Shown here: piece after piece, positions 53,858 through 63,599 of the stretch | How positions within the stretch are numbered: the first letter of the stretch is position 1 | How the letters are laid out: every line of letters begins with the position of its first letter | Assembly (NCBI GenBank): GCA_008729055.1 | Contig: SDUX01000005.1 | Coordinates: 1,372,875-1,436,874 of the forward strand | DNA length: 64,000 bases | Source: Pyropia haitanensis | Taxonomy: Eukaryota > Rhodophyta > Bangiophyceae > Bangiales > Bangiaceae | Reading direction: 5' to 3' | Notes under the pieces: generated by a model | The model's database searches: none | Told to the model about the DNA's origin: nothing | Seen by the model: the letters and a program-made list of their open reading frames with translations, nothing else | Position numbers and translations under genes: made by a program

Positions 53858-53877
53858 GCCGCCGCGGACAACGACAA
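52969..53877 (-). CDS. COQ9: COQ9-like ubiquinone biosynthesis protein, two exons, N-terminus missing
   Basis: Exon 1 (53877-53638) has VDKLHAAVMARLALLAPVKS, WPEALALCGRP, FVDDAWAYAGDVSTD. A GTACAT donor at 53637 and a CCCCTTGCAG acceptor ending at 53185 bound a ~453-bp intron in phase 0. Exon 2 (53184-52969) starts SSWYIKHAGLATAYHTIGPY, then WLTDASAD. The AGDxSTDxxWYxK and LTDxSxD motifs are the core of the COQ9 domain (lipid-binding, TetR-like fold, partner of COQ7 in coenzyme Q synthesis in mitochondria). The frame opens only with TTG in a (GCC)n tract, and the transit peptide and first helices are missing. They may be in an unseen upstream exon or lost. The gene overlaps the head of the divergent phosphatase. 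Confidence 0.75.
53823..53870 (+). repeat. (GCC)n microsatellite at the COQ9/phosphatase junction
   Basis: About 15 GCC/ACC triplets. Both flanking genes begin their recognisable protein only beyond it, in opposite directions. Confidence 0.9.
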
Positions 53878-53879
53878 CG

Positions 53880-54676
53880 TCGGCGACGGGCGGGCCGGCG
53901 GCGGCGGCGGCGCGGCGGCTGCGGCGGGCGGGCGGCTGTGGGTGGTGGACCCGATTGACGGGACGGCGGGGTACGTTGGGGGGCGGGCGCGCTACGCGAT
54001 GGGCGTGGCCGTGCTGGACGGGCGGGGCGTTGCCGCGGCGGGGCTGCTGTTGGGGGGGGGGACGGCGGAGGGCGGGCCGCCGCCGGCCGGGGGGGGGGGG
54101 GGGGAACGGCCGCGTCGGTGGGCTCCGCCTGGTCGTCGTCGCCCGGGGGGGGGGGGTCGCGTGGTACACGGCAGACGGCGCCGTGGCTGCGGATGGGGGC
54201 GGGGCGCCCTCGTGGTGGGGGCTGGACCCTGGCACCCTGGCCGCGGCGGCGGCGACGGCGGCAACGATCGGCGGCGTCCCCCCCCCCCTTCCGCTCCCGT
54301 GGACAGCGTCCGGCCCCCCCCCCCCGGGGCGGCGGCGCGCCTCGGCGGCTCCCGCGGCGCCCTCCCTCCCGCCTGCCTCTGCTGTGCGAGCCTCGTCAAG
54401 TACGCGGCGGTCGCGGCGGGCGTCGTTGGCCGCGCCGTCATTTGGGCGGCCGCTGGTGGTGCCGCCGTCGCGGCGTGGGACCACGCCGCGTGGGTGGGGC
54501 TGGTCGAGGCCGCCGGCGGCCGCGTGACGACGCTGGGGGGGGGGGGGGGGCGGTCGCGGATGTGGGGGGGGGGGGGGGGGGTCCGCGTGGGGGAGGGGGT
54601 CGTCGTGTCGGCACCGGCCGTGGACCACGCCGCGTGGGTTGCCGAGGTGCGCGCCGCGGCGGGCGACGGCGCGTGA
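53880..54676 (+). CDS. Inositol monophosphatase / PAP-phosphatase family enzyme, N-terminus missing, frames broken
   Basis: GRLWVVDPIDGTAGYVGG (near 53930-53980) carries the metal-binding DPxDGT motif, followed by ARYAMGVAVLDGRGVAAAGL. After a G12 run near 54090 another frame gives LVVVARGGGVAWYTADGAVA. The first frame then resumes with SLVKYAAVAAGVVGRAVIWA and the second signature AAWDHAAWVGLVEAAGGRVT (WDxAxxxxLVxxAGG), ending at 54676. This pattern fits 3'(2'),5'-bisphosphate nucleotidases (SAL1/HAL2/BPNT group), which hydrolyse PAP to AMP with Mg2+. The upstream half (T.AD..., GEE) is absent from this side, since COQ9 occupies the space. The frame changes fall at G and C runs. Confidence 0.7.
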
Positions 54677-54811
54677 GGTCCCCGGCATAACCGCGCGGGG
54701 GGGTGGGTCGGGCGGGCGGCGGCCGGGTGACGGGGGGGGGAGGCAAATAGCCTGCTACTCGCAACCACCCCCCCCTCAACACCCGCCCCAACCCTCTCTC
54801 GTGGAAAGGGT

Positions 54812-54821
54812 CCTATATAGG
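54812..54821. promoter_or_regulatory. CCTATATAGG: CArG-like palindrome / TATA box
   Basis: CC(A/T)6GG is the MADS-box (SRF) consensus, and TATATA may also act as a TATA box. It lies 135 bp after the phosphatase stop and upstream of unassigned sequence, so which gene it serves is unclear. Confidence 0.4.
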
Positions 54822-54829
54822 GATATTGT

Positions 54830-56985
54830 CCCTCGTCTGCGGCACTCCCTGTCGCGGCACCGGTGGTAGTAGCCGATGCACACGTGGCGTTGGACGGCGG
54901 CGATTGCGACGGGCACGGCGCCACGCAGAGGCAGTAGCTGCTTGCACGCACGACGCACGCGACCGGGTCGGCGGCCGCCGCGGGGGTCACTGCGGCCGCC
55001 GCCGTCGGGAGGAGGAAGCGGCGGCTGGCGGCGCCGGGGGTGGAAGCGGTGACCGGCTGGGGACAAGGCAACCCCGTTGGGTGGGGGCACGGCTTGTTCG
55101 AGCGGCGGAGGGGGCGCTCCTACGCGCCACCGTCGGCCGGTCGGTGCAAACCCATCCCCCTTAAGGCCGGCAGCCAGTTGCCCGCTGCCCCCTCCGCACG
55201 CGCCACAACTTGCCCCCCCCCGCCTCCGCACGGGGGGCGACTCCTGCCGGCACCCGCCCCCGCCCTTCCCCCCGCAGACCCCCCCTTCTTCCACAGTCGC
55301 CCCAGCCTCCCCCCTCCTCAGCACCCGCCTGGACTGATGACGCGGGCAGTCGTGGGTGCGTGGCGGACGTAGTGGGGGGGGGGCAACAGAGGCCTCCTCA
55401 GCGGTGGTGGGGAGGGCGTGAGGGATGCAGCGCAGCTTCGACCCGCGGGCGGTGGCCCTACGCCAAGCAATGTAGCAATTCGGGGGGCCCCCCGCCAGAT
55501 GACGGGCGGCGGCCGCGTCAGCGCAGCGGCGCGCTGACGCCGCCGCCCGCGTTGTCCGCGCTACCAAACCGCGCGGGCGCATACGGCCCCGGTGCACCCC
55601 CGCCATGCCCAGCGCGGACGGATAGAAAGTGCTCTCGGGCAGCGCGTGGCGCGCCCGGTGCCCGCTACGCGCGGTGAGGGGAAAAAACAAACACACGCGC
55701 CTGCCGCCTGCGCCCGCCGCCGCCGCTACCCCCGCCGCCACCGCTCGCGCCGGCGGCCCCGACGCCAGCGTCGGGCCGATACAGGAGAGCAGCCGCCGTC
55801 CACCGCGCCCTCCGCCGCCCCACCCCGCCCCCACCACCGGCGCCGCTACCACCATGGCGCCGTCCCTCCCCCCCGGCCGCCGCGAGGAGACTGCGGTGGA
55901 CGGCCCCGCCCCCCAACCGCGCCCCCCCCGCCCGCAAAGGTTGCGCCCCCCCCCCCACGTGCCTGCTTGCCTTCACGCCCGCACAACGCGCAGCGGCGGC
56001 GACTGCCCACAGGGCCTAACTTATTCTCCTCGTCGCCGCCGCGCGCGCCGTCAACGCCGCCGCCGACGGGCCGGTGGTGCGCGCCGCCGCGCTGTCGCTG
56101 GTGCTCGGCGACGCGCTCCAGCCGGCGACGGCCACTACCACCCAAATCGCCGCGCGCAGCGACAGCGGACGCCAGCCTTCGGCGGTCTCAGCCGCCTTGG
56201 CAGCGGCTGCGGCACCAGGAGCAGACGCCGCCACCGCTGCGAAGGCAGGGGTTGAAAGGAGGGGGGAGTGCAGCCACCGCCACGGCCGTTCGTGCACCGC
56301 GAGCGGGTCAGGACATGCGTGCAGAGAGGAGGAAAGGCAGTCGACGGCGGGGACAGGCGACGGTACGGGGACAAGGACAGAGGCGTCTGGAGGGGTGAGA
56401 GAGGAAGTGAGAGATGTCGGTGTGGTGCCTGCCGCGACGGTTTTCGGCGCGCTCGCCTTGGGGTGAAGGGCAAGGGCCTCACGCTGGAGGGACGACAGGC
56501 GTAGCAAAAGGACCACTCCGAGCACACCAGGAACAAGCCCCAAACGTGGCTGGGAGTGGTGGTCGCCAACAGAGCGATGAGGGTGACCCTCGAGCGTGGT
56601 CGGAAACACTGCGAGGACTCATCTGTCCGAGGGCGTTGGCCAGTCCTGGCCAGAGACGAGGCTCACAGAACCTCTTAGCGGTTCTTTGCAGGTCATGGAA
56701 GCCCGGCGGAATCTTCCGCGAGAGCGAACGGGCACGCGTGGCACGCCCTCGTACAACGAGAGACGTCCACGTGGCACTAAAGGCCTCATAGAGACTCTTA
56801 ATGGTTTTTTGAGCGCCACGACAGGCGAACTGAACGAGATCCAGCCCAGATTGGGTCCGACGGCTACACCTCTCACTGGGCGGGCCCAGTCAGCTCTTCA
56901 TGACTGATTTCGTACCGTGGCTCATTGTCCGCAGTTCATCTCAAGCCAATGAGAAGCCTCCACACGATCTGCATCTGGCCCCGCA
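54830..56985. other. No gene recognised; low-complexity ORFs and a lower-GC tail
   Basis: Minus frames at 54776-55855 and 56609-56016 are long but rich in Arg/Pro/Ala. The latter has AAKAAETAEGWRPLSLRAAI and a TGCCTTCGCAG splice-acceptor-like site near 56252 (minus strand), so it may hold exons of an unknown gene. From about 56470 to 56985 GC drops and no coding signal is seen. Confidence 0.3.
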
Positions 56986-58539
56986 CCTAGTGTCTATTCT
57001 ACCGACCGGATCATTTGATCCTTTTCGGATCAAATGATCCGGTTTTTCAGTGTCTGTTTTCTTCTAGTTCCCGCCACCTGCCGCCTTTTCTGAGGCCAGA
57101 AACGAACTCAGCGCCGTCTCTTTGCCCGTGGGGGAGCTTGGGTGCATCCAAGCTTGAGCAGAAGATGAGTTTGCCGCGCTTTTTGTCGAGTGCCCTGGCC
57201 GGTGGCGCTGCACCTGGGATCGCCGCCCACGGCACCATGTGCCAGGTCTTGCGCGCCCGCCGCGTGCCGCGGACGCACAGAAGCAGAGAGAGCCTGGCGC
57301 GTGCGGGTTCCGCACACCAGGGCCGAGCGCAGAGGGGGGGTCGACGACGGGAAAGGCCCCCTCAGCCGAACGGTTGCCAGTTTACTCCTCTTCCTTCACA
57401 GGTCTTCCCCTCTGGCCACCCCCGCGCCACGGCGGCGGCGGGTGCCCCGCCGCTAGGGGGCACCCCCCAGACGCCGGCGCGGGCGGGGGCGGGCGCCGCC
57501 CCGGTGGGCGGCGGCGTCCCCAGTGGCGGCACGCCGACGGCGGGCGGCGGCGGCGGGGTGGTGGCGGCGCCGCCGTTTGGGGCCACCCCCTCGACTTATG
57601 GGACGCCCTTTGAGGTGCGCCTGCGCGGCGGGGCGGCCACCTCCGGAAAGGGGCCCCTTGGGGGCGCCCTGCTGGGGGGATTTCGCTTTGGCGGCACGCC
57701 ACCCGCGGCGGCGTCAGCGAGCAGCGTTGCCGCCGCCGGCGGTAACGGCAGCGGCAGCGGCAGCGGCAGCGGCAGCGGCATCGGCGGAACGCCGTCGCGC
57801 GCGGCAGCGTCGCCGGCGCCCGCCGGCAGCGGCCGCGGCAGCAGCTGCCGGGTGTTGGCCCCACCGGCGGCCGGAATGCGGGGAGGGCCGTTGCCCTTCC
57901 CGCCGGCGGTCTTCTCGCCCTCTTCGTCGCTCCTGCCACCGCCGGCGACGGCGAAGGGGGACGGGGTGGGGGTCTGGCCTCCGGCGGAGGCGCCGTCGTC
58001 TCCGCCTCCTCCGCCGCGCAGCCGTCGCCGTCGACGCCGGCGTAGGGGTCGGAGGCGGCACTGGCGACGGCGGCTGTGCCGGCGACGACGCCGCCGCGGC
58101 GGGGTGGAGGCGCAACTCCGACGCCTCCGCCGGCGGGGGCGCCGCGGGCGCCCGTGTTCGGAGCCCTCCCGGCACCGGGCAGGGGGCTGTGGTGCTGGCC
58201 GTGGCGCGACGGTCGTTTGGGGCGCCCGGTTCGGGCGCACCTGCGCTCGCTGCGCCGGGCGCGCTGACCGCCGTGGCGGGGCCTCTGCCTGCCGCCCCTC
58301 TCGTGGCGCCCCTGTCGTCGCCTTTGTGGTCGTCTTCGCCGGCGCTGCGAACGGCGTCGCGGCCGCCGGTCGCCGCGGGCGCCCCTCAGGCTGCGTCTGT
58401 AGCTCTCCGTAGCCTGGTGGAGGACAAAAAACCCTCTCAGATGCATGGAATCGACGATTTCTGGTCAGGTCAGGCGAGGATCAAATGATCATCAGGTGAG
58501 GATCATTTGATCCTCATCTCCGGTAGAATAGACACTAGG
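56986..58539. mobile_element. TIR element with TA flanks and subterminal palindromes
   Basis: CCTAGTGTCTATTCTACCG at 56986-57004 is exactly inverted at 58521-58539. If the ends are GTGTCTATTC, a TA stands outside each end, as in TA-targeting elements. A 14-bp near-palindrome GGATCAWWTGATCC occurs twice just inside the left end (about 57008 and 57026) and twice just inside the right end (about 58478 and 58500). These look like subterminal protein-binding sites. The interior encodes a low-complexity protein rather than a recognisable transposase. Confidence 0.75.
57165..58488 (+). CDS. Gly/Thr/Pro-repeat protein carried by the TIR element
   Basis: ATG at 57165. The first ~90 residues are basic (RVPRTHRSRESLAR). 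Then come degenerate FGGTP/FGATPSTYGTPF repeats, GSGSGSGSGSG and a Pro-rich part. After a frame change near 57950-58050 a second frame continues with VARRSFGAPGSGAP and Ala/Pro-rich sequence, ending SQMHGIDDFWSGQARIK at 58488. The FG/GTP spacing resembles nucleoporin-like disordered repeats, which is inference only. It lies entirely between the inverted ends and has no DDE motif that I can find. Confidence 0.4.
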
Positions 58540-58925
58540 AACCTTCTATGATGTCCCGCCGACTGTCTCAAATTTGGGGATCCTGCCATATTTCTACTGA
58601 ATCATGACACGGCCACGATCAGAATGAGCCACACCGCGCTGGCGGCCGTGGCGCGACCCCCGAAAGTTGCCACGTCACCGAAGTGCGCGACCCGACCACG
58701 CAGGCCCGCGCGCTCTGCGGTCGACCCTCTTCATCGCCAGCGTGACGCCAGCTGCGGTCGACGCGTGCGCCTGTCCATGCACTTGCGCCGTCCTGGGACA
58801 CCAGTGCGCGGGGTCCTGACGGCGTGGCCCCGCACGGCCGCGTACGGCGGTGCATTCGCTTTCGCCCCCGCACCGGGACCTGTACAGCTGCCGCCATCGA
58901 GCGCGGCATTGTCGTCCGCCCCGGA

Positions 58926-59448
58926 TGTAGCAGTACGGCTACGCCGACCCACAACTTGTGGGGGCGGAACACGCACGCTCGGGTCCCAACTTGGAACACC
59001 GGAAGCAACCCGTGCAACACCAACACGCGACTTGCGTGTGACGAGTGGCCGACTCGCCAAGGCACGAACAAGATGTGTCGGAGCCAGACGGAGTTTACTT
59101 GGCAGCCAAGGGAGGCCCTCCCCGCCTTGCTGTCCCGCGCATATAAACCCTCGTGTGCACGCATGCGCGCGCACACCCCTCGCAAAACACGCAAAAAAAT
59201 GAACACTCAGACCACCCAATAATAAAGGCTCCACAATCAAAGCAAGCAAGCGTAGAAATCCGTCTGGCTCCCGCGCAAAAATCCCCAAGATACGAACCAC
59301 TGCAATACTCTGCCAATGGGGTGCCGAAAGTCCCAGTCGGAGTTTCGAGCTGAAATCGGAATATTTCACTCATGGGTCGGGTGAAGTCCATTCTCAATTC
59401 TGAGCCACTTGCTCCGAATATTCAAACCCAGATTCGGGGTTTGTCACA
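58926..59448 (+). repeat. Solo LTR with 5-bp target duplication CCGGA
   Basis: Begins TGTAGCAGTACGG and ends TTTGTCACA, 523 bp. CCGGA stands at 58921-58925 and again at 59449-59453, the staggered duplication left by an integrase. It is nearly identical to 31030-31550, and no internal region follows, so it is a solo LTR. Confidence 0.95.
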
Positions 59449-59453
59449 CCGGA

Positions 59454-62400
59454 GGCGGCACCTACGACGTCTGCCTTGTGCAGCCCGCGCGCCCGCGCGC
59501 CCTGTGCACCGCCACTGACGGCAACGTCCATGCCCGATTTGGCGTGGACGAGCACATGGAAGCGGGTAAGGACCGAGCCGGAGGAGCGGCTGTCTCGGCT
59601 GCTGGTATGTGCTTGAGGGTTTCTGCTTGTCGTTGGACGCATGCACTTTGCTTGGTATCCTTCTCCCTTCGCTGTGGGAGGCGTCTAAGACGTCCTTATT
59701 GCTGCAGAGCAAGTGTCACCACCTCACTGCGCGATTGTGTGGTTGCGGCGCCGCTTCTTCGCGCCTGGGAGTGCTTTCTCGCATGCAGTATTCTCGGACG
59801 CGAACGCTGACTGTTGTCTCTGGGCTTGAGCCGCACCCGTAGTCGATCTTTTGCCATTTTTTGCTCGTCTATGTATTCTTTTTTCTGCTTTGGCACACGC
59901 GCGTTAGATGGCGGAGCTGGCTCAGCCCGTGGTGCGCATGACGATGTGTCACCTGATGCGAAGCGACCTCACATGCCGACGCCGATCGCAGCCGTTGAAG
60001 GTGGTGCACCGTCGTCGCCGCGAAAGAGGCGTGTCACGTCCACCCTCCCTGCGGCCGCATTAACAGGATGGGGCGCTGCGGGGCCGGCGGCTGGGACGAC
60101 CGCAGCGCAGCGGGCAGTTGACTCCCATCCGACTGAACGGGGTCATCTTCCGTCGACTGCTTCGGGCAGCAGTTGGCTGCGTGCGCTTCGTGATCGTCGC
60201 AAAGAGCTTCGCGACACGCTGGCAGGGGCGGAGCGGGACATCAAGAAGAAAGAGACTGTGAAAGAGACGCTGGCGGAGAAGCTGAAAAGTCTGGATGAGC
60301 AGCTGGATCGGCCTGGCCTGCGCGCAGAGAACGAGCGTGATATTAAGGCCCAGCGGCGGATGCTTTATGGCGAGATCGACGTCGCCAACGCGGCTCTTGT
60401 TGGCCTATACGAAGACAAGCGACGCACCAAGGACGACGTTGCGGCGCTTGAGCAGGAGATTGCAGCCGAAGAGGCGGCGCGGAAGAAGGCCGACGAGGTA
60501 CGTGTCTCTCGCCTACTGTTTCGTTGCTTGGCGTGTTTTGCGACTTTCTATTTGTCTCGCTCTTGACCCAGATGGTCGGCATGCTGCACAGCGTCCTCGA
60601 TAGTCCATTTTGCAACTGTGTGACCTTACGATCAAAACTGACGGCACGACTGTCAACTACTGCGCCTTTGTCTTCCGCGGTGTTCTGTTGATTGGTTTTT
60701 TGCCTTGTAGTTGTCAAGTGTTGTGCAGCGCTTGGAGACTGCCAGGCTGCCGGACGTGTCGGTACAATATTCATCGCACCAGCTGAGCGACCGGCAGTTG
60801 GAGCTGCGTGGGAGTGGCGACATCGTCCAAGAGCTCCAAAGGTGCGCTCTGGAGAATCTGGCACCCGCCGCAGGACGGCCCAAGGTGCTTGTTGTCAGTG
60901 GCCCTGCTGGTTCGGGGAAGACACGGGTTGGGTTTGAAGCGCTGTGCCGGTCGTCTGGGAGTTCTGGGGACCTGCTGAGCAAGCTGGAGCAGTCGTCCGG
61001 CTGCACCGTGCTGACCATCCCCCTGTTCATCGACTTCAACAACGGCTTCAGCTACCTTGACGGCGTGGATGGCGGCAACATGGACCAGAACCTTGGAGTT
61101 CGTTTGGCTGCCCGCGCTTTGCGCGTCTCTGCAGCCAGTGTGAAGAGGGACAACGGTAGGAGCTTGGACGGCTTGGAGACCGCCGAAGTGCTGACGGCGA
61201 TCGCCAAGGGCGCCCTACGTCGAGCGTCTGAGGCGGCCGCGTCCCCCCCTGGCGTCATCCTCCTTGCGCTCCACCTGGACGAGTACCAGTTCTACTTGCA
61301 GCGGCTGATAACGCAGAGGAGGTACTCTGAGGAGCGGGCGCGTCTGTGCTTCAAGGACATGCTGAGTGCCGCGAACAACTGGGTGAGCTCGGCAAGTGTT
61401 GCTGTCGGTGCCGAGCTGGTTTTCTTTCCGGTTGTTACAGGAACGCCTGTGGCTGGTCTGAAGCTGTTGCTCACTGACAAGCTTTCGCAAGTCGCCGTCA
61501 CCCCCGACCGCTTGCTATTGGTGGAGTCTGCGGAGCTCATCGCTGACGTCCTCACTGCTCATCCGGAGCGGTCACCCCTGCGTCCGGGCGTGCTGGAGGC
61601 GCTGCTTGGGAGTGACCAGGCCCGCAACGCTTTGGGTGACACGGACTTCCTGCCGCGGCACGTTGTTAACCTCGGCAAGGAAGCACTCAAAGTCTTGCCT
61701 CCAGCCGCTGATGGGGCGGCCATGGTGTCTGGCATCGACTGGGCCCTTGCCATGGGTCCGGTAGTCATGTCGACGGTGCCGGAGGACGAAGTTCGCAACG
61801 CTTCTACGCTTGCTCTCCTAGCTCTCTCCCAAGCCCCGGTGGACCTGGACGGGACGTCCTTGCCCTTCGCGCACGATGTGACCGCAGCGGCAGTGTCTGG
61901 AGTGGTCAAGCTGGTATCAGTAGGAGACGACTGACACGTTGTGCGCATCCCTCTCATTCAGCTTCGGCGCTGGGGCTTGGCTTCCATACTACCGGCGCAC
62001 CTGTTGTCCGAGACCACCTGCACGTGGGAGCAGGTGAAGGTGATCGTCGGGTACTGCCTGACCGCGGCGCTACTGCCCGGCTTGCGGTCGTCGCCGCTAT
62101 TCGTCCAGTACTTGTTTCCTGATGCGCTGGGCTACGACCACCTACCCCCGTGGGAGCTGATCCTGAATGACCCGCGCTCACTGTACGTGGAGCAGACCCA
62201 GTTCATCTCACCCAAAAAGCCTGTGCCGCAGAAGCACATGGCGGTGCGAGCTCGGAAGCAGTTCGGGACCGTGCACAATGAGGTAATGCTGACTGGTGGC
62301 GTCTTTTTGGCGTGCCGCGGAAACAAGGAGGTCGACATCCGCTTTTCGTGTCCTTTGCGTCGTCGCGGAGAGGAGAGGGGCATGCTGCACGTGTTTGTGC

Positions 62401-62696
62401 AAACCAAGCACACCACCACGAACCGCAAACTATCCGACGCTGATGTGGATGCCTGGTACAAGAGCGTCGCGCATTCTACAAAGAAGTGGCGCTCCGGCGG
62501 AGATCAAGTGCTGTTCGTTTACTTCTCCAGCCAGCATCTGACCGATGACGGAGCTGGCGCCCTTCGCTCCACGCAGTTCTTCGAGTCCCACCCCAGACTC
62601 GTGGTGGTGACCAACGGCGAGCTGTCCCGCGTGCTACCTTCCTTTCTCCTGACTCGCGTCACAACAACGGCGCAGGAGCAGGGTTGGGAGATATAG
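59454..62696 (+). CDS. Crinkler-like P-loop NTPase with PD-(D/E)XK-like C-terminal domain, four exons
   Basis: Exons: 59454?-59604, 59908-60497, 60711-61913 and 61962-62696, with GTATGT, GTACGT and GTATCAG donors and matching phases (1, 0, 0). Exon 1 may be a remnant, and the start is unknown. Exon 2 has a basic Ser/Ala-rich part and a long coiled coil (LRDRRKELRDTLAGAERDIK to ALEQEIAAEEAARKKADE). Exon 3 has Walker A GPAGSGKT (60900-60923) and Walker B VILLALHLDEYQ (Asp-Glu at 61278-61283). Exon 4 has NEVML (Glu 62280), VDIRF (Asp 62334) and VFVQTKHT (Gln-x-Lys 62400-62408), the arrangement of a PD-(D/E)XK nuclease with Gln in the second position. NTPase plus nuclease-like domain is the Crinkler/RHS architecture. 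The role (intragenomic conflict, host manipulation or element-encoded) is inferred. Confidence 0.68.
61914..61961 (+). other. 48-bp intron with an in-frame stop
   Basis: GTATCAG donor and CTCTCATTCAG acceptor. The length is a multiple of three and the flanking frame is identical, so retention keeps the frame but adds TGA at 61932-61934. That would yield a protein lacking the nuclease-like domain. Confidence 0.7.
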
Positions 62697-63599
62697 GGAA
62701 TGGCCCGGCGGCTGATGAAGAAGCAAACGGCCGCGCGGCGGCTGTCATTGCGGACGTGCGCTTGGCCGACGCAGCGGCGGCGGCGGAGGCGTTGGTGGTG
62801 GTGCTCACGGTGGCGCAACGGCGCCGCGCTCCCCATCGCCGCGCGTCCCCGCGCCGCAGTCTCCGTCGCCGCCGCCGTCGTCGGCGTCCGCGCTGGCCGC
62901 GGCAAGTCGGGGTGGCGGCGGCGGTTGCGCCCTCCCCGGCGATGGGAGCAGCGATTGGGGGATGGGGCGCCGGGGCGGTGGAGGCGGCGGTGGCGGCGGC
63001 GGTGGTGGCGGCGGCGGTGGGGGCGGCGGTGGTGGCGGCGGCGGTGGCGGCGACGGCAACTCGCCCATCCCGACTGTGCCGGCGGTGGAGGACGAGGCGC
63101 TGGCGACGCTCGTGGGCATCGTGCGCGACCTGCCCATTTTCAGCGCGGAGGCGCGGCGCGGCTCCGCCACCTCCTCCCGGTCGCAGCCGCGGGGGTCGTT
63201 TCCCCTACCAGCAGGGATCTACCAGCCGGACGCGCTCGAGTGAGCGGGGCGGCGGCCCAGCGGCGGCAGGGGGGGGGAGGAGGGACCCAGGCTGTGCCAA
63301 ACCAGATTGAGGGAGCGGTGGCTGCTGCGGCCGGCCGGCGCGGCACGAGGGGGCTCTTGTGCCCTGGGGGCGGCCTGCCATGACTGTTTTTCTTCGTATT
63401 TGTTTTTCCGTGCGTGCAAGAAGTGCTGTACTGGCTCCGTTCGTTCTTACTCTTTGCTATTCCATGCATGCACAACAGCCAACGGCACGTAAGAGAAAGA
63501 GAAAAGAAAGCTGCACGCAAGATACGCGATCCCCTCCCGCAGGGTGGTCGTCCGTCTGACGCTGCCACCACAACACCACCCACCAACGTGCACGCGAGC
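62697..63599. other. Intergenic with (GGC)n microsatellite
   Basis: A GGT/GGC-rich stretch at about 62976-63060 would give poly-Gly in one frame, followed by DEALATLVGIVRDLPIFSAE to a stop at 63243. That short tail looks protein-like, but no start or family is seen. T-rich words around 63380-63470 may belong to the terminator of a flanking gene. Confidence 0.35.

Noticed and set aside
58624..59202. Plus ORF crossing from unique sequence into the LTR
   Set aside because: It crosses the insertion boundary, so it cannot be an ancestral gene, and its composition is ordinary for this DNA.
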